From: Rhodospirillaceae bacterium UBA3470
Lineage (GTDB): Bacteria > Pseudomonadota > Alphaproteobacteria > Rhodospirillales > Casp-alpha2
Assembly: GCA_002378125.1 (NCBI GenBank)
Contig: DFRF01000010.1
Span: 8,148-14,418 of the forward strand
Length of the DNA stretch: 6,271 nucleotides
Direction of reading: 5' to 3'
Position numbers and translations under genes: made by a program. The notes under the pieces were generated by a model. That model saw nothing but the letters and a program-made list of their open reading frames with translations, made no database searches and had not been told where the DNA came from. Positions within the stretch are counted from its first letter, which is position 1. Every line of letters starts with the position of its first letter. Positions 1-6,075 of this stretch are shown here, one piece after another.

Positions 1-140
1 AAGGGAACGGCCCTCGCTTGACGTGCAGCGCCGTCGGAGTCCATGGCGTGTGGGTCAACGGCACCCAGATTGCCAATGAAAATGGCCTATTGCCCACCTC
101 AATCCGATCCGGTCGCCTGCTCCGTGAATTCGGCTCCTAA
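1..140 (+). CDS. C-terminal end of an amidohydrolase, probably D-aminoacylase / N-acyl-D-amino-acid deacylase type (partial)
   Basis: Only the last 45 codons are present, read in the frame starting at base 3 and ending in TAA at 138-140; the gene begins left of the window. The visible tail carries GVWVNGTQIANENG followed by SGRLLREFGS. This resembles the closing part of D-aminoacylase-like amidohydrolases, where a last beta-strand pair (V.VNG..V...G) leads to a short tail such as PGR.LR. The catalytic metal-binding residues lie outside the window, so substrate and activity cannot be judged. The gene converges on the phenylacetate-CoA ligase gene, with 107 bp between the two stop codons, so it is not part of the minus-strand operon. 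It could be another amidohydrolase subgroup such as a dihydropyrimidinase-like enzyme. The reading frame is secure; the family call is moderate. Confidence 0.6.
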   Translation, partial: GNGPRLTCSAVGVHGVWVNGTQIANENGLLPTSIRSGRLLREFGS

Positions 141-247
141 GAACCCATATTCGGATTTCTCGAATGGCACTTGCTGCCTTTCCTAGGAATTATTCTTGTT
201 GGGTTACGCAAAGCCGAGACCCAAAAAACTTGCGGGCGCCGTAGCGA
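141..247. other. Convergent intergenic gap with weak inverted repeats, no clear terminator
   Basis: This 107-bp gap separates two converging genes, so transcription from both sides should end here. Two inverted repeats are visible: ATTCG/CGAAT (149-153 and 161-165) and TTGGGT/ACCCAA (199-204 and 219-224, 14-nt loop). Neither is followed by a T-run on either strand. Reading leftwards from the ligase stop, a GC-rich stretch (about 231-245), able to form only a 3-bp stem with a UACG-type loop, is followed by six T (plus-strand A at 223-228). That could act as a poor intrinsic terminator for the minus-strand operon, but the stem is too short to be convincing. Confidence 0.3.
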
Positions 248-1567
248 TCAGTCCTTCGGACGTCGATCAACTACGCGGACGGCCTTCCCTTCCGATCGCG
301 GCACCGCGCCCGGCCTCTTAACTTTAATGTTGCACGTCACTCCTACGTGAGTTTTCAAGGCATCTTTCACATCTTTAGCGATGGCCCCGAAGTCATCTTC
401 CACCACGCCGGGACTGGCTTCCACGTCAACGCTGAGGGTGTCCATAGTCCCTTCGCGGTGAACGATGAGCTGATAATGCGGCTCGATCCGTTCGCGGCCC
501 AACAGGACTGCCTCCACATGAGAGGGATACAGATTGACACCTCGGATTATCAACATGTCGTCATTACGACCGGTGATCCGCATGATGCGAGCGAAATTCC
601 GTCCGCAGGAACACGGCGCACGGTCGATGCGCGTGATGTCGCGGGTCCGGTAACGGATCATTGGCTGCGCCCATTTCGACAATGTCGTTATGACCATTTC
701 ACCGAGTTCGCCGTTCCGCAGAACCGCGCCGGTTTCGGGATCGATGGTCTCTACGTAGAACAGATCCTCCCAAATGTGCAGACCGTGTCGATTCTCGTAG
801 CATTCGGCGGCGACGCCGGGACCGATTATCTCGGACAGTCCATAAATATCGATGGCTCGGATACCAAGACGTTCATCAAGCTCGCTTCGCATCTCGTCGG
901 TCCAGGGCTCAGCCCCGCAAATGGCGATCTCTAGCGGACCGTTCTTGATGTCGACGCCAGAGCGCTCGGCTACCTCGGCGATATTGAGAGCGTAAGATGG
1001 CGTTGCACAGAGAACCCGAGCGCCAAAATCCTGCATCAGTACTATCTGGCGTTCGGTAAAGCCACCAGATACGGGCACTACGGAACAGCCGAGTTTCTCT
1101 GCTCCGTAGTGCGCGCCCAAGCCGCCTGTGAACAATCCGTAGCCATAGGCGTTATGCACGAGGTCACCAGGCCGCACACCGGCGCAGGCCAGTGTCCGCG
1201 CCATCACTTCAGTCCAAGTATCCAGGTCGCCCTGGGTATACCCCACCACGGTGGGCTTACCCGTTGTTCCCGATGAGGCGTGGATACGCACAACGTCTTC
1301 ACGCGGCACGGCGAACATGCCAAAAGGGTATTTATCGCGGAGGTCTCTTTTCACCGTAAACGGAAATTTCTCAAAGTCCTCAAAAGTCTGGAGGTCTTCC
1401 GGCGTCACCCCGGCGGCGGCAAAACTTTTCTGATAATACGAGACGTTAGCACTGGCATGGGCAACATTCGCCTTGAGCTTCTCCAATTGGACCTGCGACA
1501 GCTGATCGCGTGACATAGTCTCTACCCCGCGGTCGTACATGTAGCCGTCGTGCGTGTCGTTGCTCAT
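248..1567 (-). CDS. Phenylacetate-CoA ligase (PaaK/PadJ-like, AMP-forming)
   Basis: The product is a cytoplasmic adenylate-forming enzyme that should convert phenylacetate or a close arylacetate, ATP and CoA into the CoA thioester, AMP and PPi. With the ATG at 1567 it has 439 residues, the usual size of PaaK-type ligases, which lack the long N-terminal domain of other acyl-CoA synthetases. Visible family features are YDRGVETMSRDQL near the N-terminus, the phosphate-binding loop SSGTTGKPTV (about 98-107), the adenine/acyl region YGLSE (about 242-246), YRTRDIT (about 306-312), a CSCGR motif starting near 319, and the C-terminal GKAVRVVDRR with the probable catalytic lysine near 428. An in-frame GTG at 1609 would add 14 residues and overlap the upstream gene. 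The ATG is preferred because GGGAAG lies 6 nt upstream and homologues begin near the YDR motif. It is last in the operon after the Mo and Fe-S/membrane genes, as expected for a ligase that supplies their substrate. Specificity for phenylacetate is inferred from the family. Confidence 0.93.
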   Translation of the reverse strand: MSNDTHDGYMYDRGVETMSRDQLSQVQLEKLKANVAHASANVSYYQKSFAAAGVTPEDLQTFEDFEKFPFTVKRDLRDKYPFGMFAVPREDVVRIHASSGTTGKPTVVGYTQGDLDTWTEVMARTLACAGVRPGDLVHNAYGYGLFTGGLGAHYGAEKLGCSVVPVSGGFTERQIVLMQDFGARVLCATPSYALNIAEVAERSGVDIKNGPLEIAICGAEPWTDEMRSELDERLGIRAIDIYGLSEIIGPGVAAECYENRHGLHIWEDLFYVETIDPETGAVLRNGELGEMVITTLSKWAQPMIRYRTRDITRIDRAPCSCGRNFARIMRITGRNDDMLIIRGVNLYPSHVEAVLLGRERIEPHYQLIVHREGTMDTLSVDVEASPGVVEDDFGAIAKDVKDALKTHVGVTCNIKVKRPGAVPRSEGKAVRVVDRRPKD

Positions 1568-1573
1568 GATAGT

Positions 1574-1580
1574 CTTCCCA
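1574..1580 (-). promoter_or_regulatory. Ribosome binding site deciding the ligase start
   Basis: On the minus strand TGGGAAG stands 6 nt before the ATG at 1567, a fair Shine-Dalgarno sequence at normal distance. The alternative GTG at 1609 has only a G-run directly against it and no well-placed site. The site lies in the 23-nt gap after the stop of the preceding gene. Confidence 0.5.
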
Positions 1581-1590
1581 AAATGATATT

Positions 1591-3180
1591 CTAGTCCGGA
1601 CTCCCCCACCCCGGTTTACCGCCGGGTCCCGTGCCGCCACCCTTTTCGGGAGTACGGACCAGGTGGAAGCCTTGATTGAAGGCAGCCTGGGTAATCAGAG
1701 AATATTTATAAACCCAACCCGAAACCAGAACGATCACGCCGATCGCCATGGTTGGCCCGTCAAGGTCCGACCAAATCAACATGATCCCGCATAATGCCAT
1801 GGCGAATAAATTACCACCGTAATGAAACGGACCATGCACGGCGTCCAGGGCCTCACTAGTGGCCGCCGGCGCATCGACGGCCATGGCGCCGACGTAGCGG
1901 TTCCACGCTATGGTGCGCAAGGCTAATAAGACCAACATGGCGGCAATGGCCGGTTGCAGAGTGGTTTCCGGTTGCTCCAGTAGCGGCCCGGCGATCAAAT
2001 AAACCGCCAGCCCCTCTGCCAACCCGGTACTCAGCATCACAGGCACGTTCGCGGAGTGCCGCCAGGCGGGGATGCCCTTAGCCTCGGTCAGAATACGAGC
2101 CTGGCAATAGAGATAGACGGCACCGGCCAGCCCCGCGAGGGCAAAGAGATCCGCCGATCCCAAAAAATAGGTTATCAGCCCCAGCGGAAACAGTATCGCC
2201 CCGATCATGGCCTCGCGGGTCATCCAGGAAGTCTGAGGATTTAAAAAGACATTTATCGGCGCGCGAAGGGGCCGTCCCGTCTCCAGAAACACCAAGAACA
2301 GGCCGAGGCTGACGAATCCGAGGGCAATGAGCGGCCAATTTCCTACCGGCGCGCCCTGGAGGCTGAGTGCCGCCCCGGCGATCATTAGGCCCGATCCAGT
2401 ACCGCCACCGATGAAGTTACCGGCCGCTCGCCAATCCCAATGCTGTTGCAGCCACGGCGCCGCAGCGCCAACGCCACCGATGCCCCGCGACGGCTGCGGC
2501 GCGTCATCGGTGGCCGCCAAACCTTCCTGGGCCTTGGTTGCCCAGATATAGTGAAAATTAGCGTCCGTCTCTAGTTCTTCGTGCATGCGAAACGTGGCGT
2601 TCTCCACAAGCAGTTGGGAGACGTTACTGTTTGGATCGTCGCCGTCCCCGAAATGCAGAGCGTCGGCAATGCAGGAATTCACGCAGGCCGGGGTTGCCTC
2701 CGAGTCGACGCCGGGGGTCAGAGCATTAGCGATGCCGAAATCGATCTTATCCGAACAAAAGGTACATTTCTGCGCCACACCTAAGCGCGCCGGATCCTCA
2801 CGCACCATCTCGTTCTGCATCTGGCGGTCACCGCCGTAGGCGAACAATGGTTCGTCCACCTTATAGCGGGCCTGGTAGGGACATGCGACCGCACAATAGG
2901 CACAGCCGATACAGATGTCGTAATCGATGGTAACCAGGCCGTCGGCGCGCTGCCCCGTCGCCGTTGACGGACAAACGTGCATACACGGCGGGTCCGAACA
3001 ATGCATGCAACCGACGGGCACAAAGGTGCGTCCAACATTGGGAAAATTACCAGTCTCAAAGTCCAAAACGCGGCGCCACTGCACGGCCGGTGACGTCGCG
3101 TTGGCGTGCTTACAGGCAGCCGTGCAGGTTTGACAGCCTACGCAGCGGCGCAGGTCGGCAACCATCGTCCACTTGGTCAT
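1591..3180 (-). CDS. Fused four-cluster ferredoxin and NrfD/DmsC-like membrane subunit (PadC-PadD-like)
   Basis: This 529-residue protein would pass electrons from the molybdenum subunit to membrane quinone and anchor the complex. Residues 1-180 are a DmsB/PhsB-type electron-transfer domain with four complete cysteine groups: C13, C16, C19, C23; C58, C61, C66, C70; C90, C93, C96, C100; and C139, C142 with C166, C170. That is enough for four [4Fe-4S] clusters. A linker rich in Ala, Gly and Pro (about 215-240) leads to a hydrophobic half (about 252-500) with roughly eight membrane segments. It opens with FIGGGTGSGLMIAG, typical of NrfD/DmsC-like anchors. The C-terminus is a soluble Gly/Pro-rich tail. 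No signal peptide is seen, so the clusters should face the cytoplasm. The start ATG overlaps the stop of the Mo-subunit gene as ATGA; the upstream site is weak, so translational coupling is likely. In Thauera PadBCD the two parts are separate subunits; here they are one reading frame. The general role is secure; the pathway rests on context. Confidence 0.88.
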   Translation of the reverse strand: MTKWTMVADLRRCVGCQTCTAACKHANATSPAVQWRRVLDFETGNFPNVGRTFVPVGCMHCSDPPCMHVCPSTATGQRADGLVTIDYDICIGCAYCAVACPYQARYKVDEPLFAYGGDRQMQNEMVREDPARLGVAQKCTFCSDKIDFGIANALTPGVDSEATPACVNSCIADALHFGDGDDPNSNVSQLLVENATFRMHEELETDANFHYIWATKAQEGLAATDDAPQPSRGIGGVGAAAPWLQQHWDWRAAGNFIGGGTGSGLMIAGAALSLQGAPVGNWPLIALGFVSLGLFLVFLETGRPLRAPINVFLNPQTSWMTREAMIGAILFPLGLITYFLGSADLFALAGLAGAVYLYCQARILTEAKGIPAWRHSANVPVMLSTGLAEGLAVYLIAGPLLEQPETTLQPAIAAMLVLLALRTIAWNRYVGAMAVDAPAATSEALDAVHGPFHYGGNLFAMALCGIMLIWSDLDGPTMAIGVIVLVSGWVYKYSLITQAAFNQGFHLVRTPEKGGGTGPGGKPGWGSPD

Positions 3181-5915
3181 GCGGTTTTCTCAATCAAGGT
3201 CACGGACGCCTTCACGAGATCGGCGCTAGAGCCAGTGGCGTCCGTCAAATCGAATAGCATCGGCATGAGCTTGTTCATAGATGGCAAGTTGAACTGCTTG
3301 GCCAACGGCGTCGACCAATGATCGAACTGACCAACCATTAACAGCGTGTCGGGTCGGATACCCTCGCGCAGCACGGCGCGGCCTCGGGTTGCCGCTAGGG
3401 GCGAAGCGATTTCCAGAAGATCGCCATTTTCTATGCCCATCTTTGTGGCCATAGCAGCGTTGATGACGACACCGCCGTGGCCGGCCACGTTGTCTGCTAC
3501 TTCCTTAATCAACTGAATGTCCACGTTGTTCCCCCAGGAATATTGCATGGAGCGCGACGTCAGCAGCCAGAAGGGGAAGTCAGAAATATCGATGTCGAAA
3601 TTGTCGACCAGGGCATTCTCCCAAAGAGCAGGGAAGTTGTCGCAGTTCGGTAGTGGTGAATATTCCGCCAGTTGCTTGTCCCACCAATGGATGTTTTTCT
3701 CATGCAGCCGGTTGCCGAGCTGTTTACCCACTCGATAAAGACGTTCCTGGTAGGGCAGCTCAAACCGCAATCCCTGATCAACCAACTCTGGAAACAGATA
3801 CCAGTTCAGTCGCGAGAAGGGTTTGGTGCGAAACCCGTGTTCCTTATAGTACTCGAGCCCCTTGTTGTCGGCACCATCAGAGATTTCAGCGCTAGCCGAT
3901 CGGCAAATCGCGTCCCAAATTTCCTCAACGCCGTGTTCGCGTTCCGGATGCAGAGCGAAATCGTAAGTGTCCGTCTGCAGGCGCACGCCTGCCGCGCCCT
4001 GGTTGATAGCGTTGTTATATTCGGCCAGAAGGTCCGCCTGCTTGGCGAACTGGGTAGCAATCCAGGTGAAGTCCTTGGCTTCGCCCGTGGCCTCAACCGC
4101 CGGCTGGCGCAATGCAAAACCTTGGTGATCCCAAAACTGTTCCACGTACTTGGTGCCGCCAATACGGATCAGCTGCAAGCCCTCAAGATCCGTGCAGTCG
4201 GGCAGCAGAACGTCGGCCATGTGATTGGTCTCGTCCGGCGTGTAGGCAAAGCAGATGGTGAAAGGAAACTTGGCGATGGTGTCGACGATCTTACCTGTGT
4301 CCCAGAAAGAAATCGCCGGATTGGTACGATAGACGATCCAGATATCCGGCGGTTGGGCTTCGGGGAATTCATCAGGCGTCTCGCTTTGCAGCATCCAGGC
4401 CAGGTGCGTCGGCCCCAAGGCCTGGCTCCAGGCCGAATTGGCGGCCAGCGGCACCAGGGTCTGGTGCGCGTTGCGGTTTGCCGGCCGGTCGTTCCAACCC
4501 TCTGCATCCGTAGGGTTCATGGGATAATCCATGAAGCCATCAACAGTAGGCTGCACACTGGCTTGGCGCGACGTGGCCGGGCGATTCAGGCGCACCGTAG
4601 TCCCGAGCGTTCCGCCAGGCACTTCCAAGGCGCCGACCAGACAAGCCAGCATGGTCCGGGCCCAACAACAATCGAACCCGCCCCAGCCGTTGTTGACCGT
4701 CTTGCCAAGCGTCACAGCAACGGGACGAAACGGCAATTCGCGCCCGTCGATGATCACCGTTTCACCCACATGGGCGTGGTCGACGAACTCGTTGGCGAGG
4801 CGACGCACCGTCTCTTCTGGAACATCGCAGATTTTCGATGCCCAGGTGGGCGTCTTCTCGCGGACGTTTTCCACTAGAAAGTGGAAAGACGGCATGCAAT
4901 CCACGTTCTCATAGTCCCAACGTTCTTCGTCGGCGCCCGGCTCATATCCCGACGCCTGGACAGCACCTTCGAGTCTCGGATCAATATCGGGCGTGTCAAA
5001 AGGCACTGCACGGTTCGACATCTCATCCCAAACCAGTGGTTTCTTCGTCTCTCGATCGCGCAGAAAATACCCGTTCGGTCCAACCAGATAGGGCGACGAC
5101 GTGTGATGCTTGAGGAAAAACAGATCTAGGTCTTCGCGCGACCGTTCGTGCAGCATGACGTTGATCAGGGCGAACATGAATGCCGCGTCCGTCTTCGGCT
5201 TGATGGGCACCCATTCGGCGGAGTTAGCACCAGTGATTGAAAGATGCGGTTCGATTTGCACCCGCCGCATACCGCGTACCCGCGCGTCGGCATGACGCGA
5301 AACCCCGCACACGCCCCCCGACGCATCGATGTTGGCACCGAAGGAGAGGTTGAATTCACAGCTCGGCGTATCGGCGGCGACCGTGAAAGCCCGGTGCCAG
5401 AGCTCCCCATAAAGGTGTTCAGAATGATAACACTTAACGCCCTGCCCTGATCCGAAGCCCATGTCGATGGGGCCCCAGGCGCTGAGGAACGCCGGAAACG
5501 AGCCCATGTAGGATGTCGGCGTACCACCACCGCCAAAACTGGCGGCCAGACGTGGAAAGCCCTCTTCGTCCCTGAGCCCCTCTGCGCGGACAGAACGGAA
5601 CTTCTCACCGATGATGTCTAGCGCTTCGTCCCAGGAGATCGGCACAAACCCCGGATCCTCGTCTCTACCCTTATTGGGATTTGTCCGCTTCATGGGCGTT
5701 GTGATGCGGTTCGGGTTGTAGGTCTTTTGCACAAGGCCATAGGCCTTCACGCAAATCCGGCCACCGGCGGGATGCACCTTGGCAGCATCGAAATTGGGCT
5801 CTACCTCGGTGGCGACGCCATTCTCGACGCGGATGTTGTACAGATCAGGCCCAGCGACGCACTGATAGCAATAGGTCGCCACGTTCTTCACATCACCAGC
5901 ATTGTTACGGGCCAT
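3177..5915 (-). CDS. Molybdopterin oxidoreductase, PadB-like phenylacetyl-CoA:acceptor oxidoreductase catalytic subunit
   Basis: This 912-residue protein belongs to the DMSO reductase family with a Mo-bisMGD cofactor. The likely reaction is four-electron alpha-oxidation of phenylacetyl-CoA to phenylglyoxylate and CoA, with quinone as acceptor. Residues 13-72 form the N-terminal Fe-S domain (C16, C19, then C55 in GGRICVKAYG), followed by the NPNRITTPMKR segment usual after the last cysteine. C162 in GVKCYHSEHLYG sits where the family places its Mo ligand. SFGANIDASG (191-200) and IEPHLSITGANSAEWVPIKP (221-240) followed by TDAA are pterin-binding core motifs. Residues about 780-905 form the C-terminal dinucleotide-binding domain (LLTSRSMQYSWGNN, then GIENGDLLEIASP). 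There is no twin-arginine signal, so the enzyme is expected in the cytoplasm where CoA thioesters are found. It is the first gene of the operon, with a good SD, and overlaps the Fe-S/membrane gene by 4 bp. Family membership is very secure. The phenylacetyl-CoA substrate is inferred from resemblance to PadB and from the adjacent ligase; another aryl- or acyl-CoA is possible. Confidence 0.85.
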   Translation of the reverse strand: MARNNAGDVKNVATYCYQCVAGPDLYNIRVENGVATEVEPNFDAAKVHPAGGRICVKAYGLVQKTYNPNRITTPMKRTNPNKGRDEDPGFVPISWDEALDIIGEKFRSVRAEGLRDEEGFPRLAASFGGGGTPTSYMGSFPAFLSAWGPIDMGFGSGQGVKCYHSEHLYGELWHRAFTVAADTPSCEFNLSFGANIDASGGVCGVSRHADARVRGMRRVQIEPHLSITGANSAEWVPIKPKTDAAFMFALINVMLHERSREDLDLFFLKHHTSSPYLVGPNGYFLRDRETKKPLVWDEMSNRAVPFDTPDIDPRLEGAVQASGYEPGADEERWDYENVDCMPSFHFLVENVREKTPTWASKICDVPEETVRRLANEFVDHAHVGETVIIDGRELPFRPVAVTLGKTVNNGWGGFDCCWARTMLACLVGALEVPGGTLGTTVRLNRPATSRQASVQPTVDGFMDYPMNPTDAEGWNDRPANRNAHQTLVPLAANSAWSQALGPTHLAWMLQSETPDEFPEAQPPDIWIVYRTNPAISFWDTGKIVDTIAKFPFTICFAYTPDETNHMADVLLPDCTDLEGLQLIRIGGTKYVEQFWDHQGFALRQPAVEATGEAKDFTWIATQFAKQADLLAEYNNAINQGAAGVRLQTDTYDFALHPEREHGVEEIWDAICRSASAEISDGADNKGLEYYKEHGFRTKPFSRLNWYLFPELVDQGLRFELPYQERLYRVGKQLGNRLHEKNIHWWDKQLAEYSPLPNCDNFPALWENALVDNFDIDISDFPFWLLTSRSMQYSWGNNVDIQLIKEVADNVAGHGGVVINAAMATKMGIENGDLLEIASPLAATRGRAVLREGIRPDTLLMVGQFDHWSTPLAKQFNLPSMNKLMPMLFDLTDATGSSADLVKASVTLIEKTA

Positions 5916-5924
5916 CCGCTGAGA

Positions 5925-5934
5925 TCCTCCCCTT
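5925..5934 (-). promoter_or_regulatory. Strong ribosome binding site of the Mo-subunit gene
   Basis: On the minus strand AAGGGGAGGA lies 9 nt before the ATG at 5915. It fixes the start of the first operon gene, and with the promoter just upstream it leaves a 5' leader of only about 20 nt. Confidence 0.75.
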
Positions 5935-5943
5935 GCAGTAAAG

Positions 5944-5972
5944 ATTCGACACCTTCAAATCGCTACTGTCAA
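5944..5972 (-). promoter_or_regulatory. Sigma70-type promoter of the minus-strand operon
   Basis: Reading the minus strand, a perfect TTGACA (-35, plus coordinates 5967-5972) is followed after exactly 17 nt by TCGAAT (-10, 5944-5949; 4 of 6 consensus bases). Transcription would start near 5937, just ahead of the ribosome binding site, a geometry that fits well. No FNR-type TTGAT-N4-ATCAA site was seen. The -35 lies inside a 12-bp sequence repeated at the divergent promoter. Confidence 0.6.
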
Positions 5973-6050
5973 AGACCATTCTTGCGGCGAGAAAACCGCG
6001 CGCTGTTTCATTCCCCACCAAGTTTAGAACATTTGTATTTTGACATTAGC
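5962..6050. repeat. Inverted 12-bp repeat covering both divergent -35 elements
   Basis: The plus strand has TTTGACATTAGC at 6039-6050, and the minus strand has TTTGACAGTAGC at 5962-5973. They agree at 11 of 12 positions, point away from each other and are 65 bp apart. Part of the match (TTGACA) is simply the -35 consensus, but identity continues through TAGC on the downstream side. A further 8-bp copy, ACATTAGC, lies at 6062-6069 in direct orientation. A shared operator for one regulator of both transcription units is an inference. Confidence 0.45.
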
Positions 6051-6068
6051 CAAGCGCCATTACATTAG
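6040..6068 (+). promoter_or_regulatory. Probable promoter of the metallo-beta-lactamase-fold gene
   Basis: A perfect TTGACA at 6040-6045 is followed after 17 nt by CATTAG (6063-6068), a weak -10 matching 3 of 6 bases. If used, transcription would start about at the ATG (6076), giving a transcript with little or no leader. No Shine-Dalgarno sequence is visible before that ATG, which agrees with this. The -10 is the weak part of the call. Confidence 0.4.
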
Positions 6069-6075
6069 CGTTATC

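Noticed and set aside
199..224. TTGGGT/ACCCAA hairpin as a terminator
   Set aside because: The stem is 6 bp with a 14-nt loop, and neither strand has a T-run after it; on the plus strand it is followed by A residues.
223..245. Intrinsic terminator for the minus-strand operon
   Set aside because: A six-T run follows a GC-rich stretch, but only a 3-bp stem can be drawn, so it is mentioned only within the intergenic entry.
347..934. A 195-codon open frame on the plus strand
   Set aside because: It is antisense to the phenylacetate-CoA ligase gene, with no recognisable motif; a shadow of that gene's codon bias.
3672..4877. A 401-codon open frame on the plus strand
   Set aside because: It lies wholly antisense to the Mo-subunit gene, whose protein has clear family motifs throughout. 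The plus-strand translation shows no recognisable domain, and there is no promoter or ribosome site of note. Long antisense frames are common opposite GC-rich genes.
3177..5915. Twin-arginine export of the Mo subunit
   Set aside because: The N-terminus (MARNNAGDVKNVATYCYQC) has no twin arginine and no hydrophobic stretch before the Fe-S cysteines, so export is unlikely.
5916..6075. FNR/CRP-type or PaaR/PaaX-type operator
   Set aside because: An anaerobic aromatic pathway might be expected to carry one, but no TTGAT-N4-ATCAA or other recognisable consensus was found by reading both strands.
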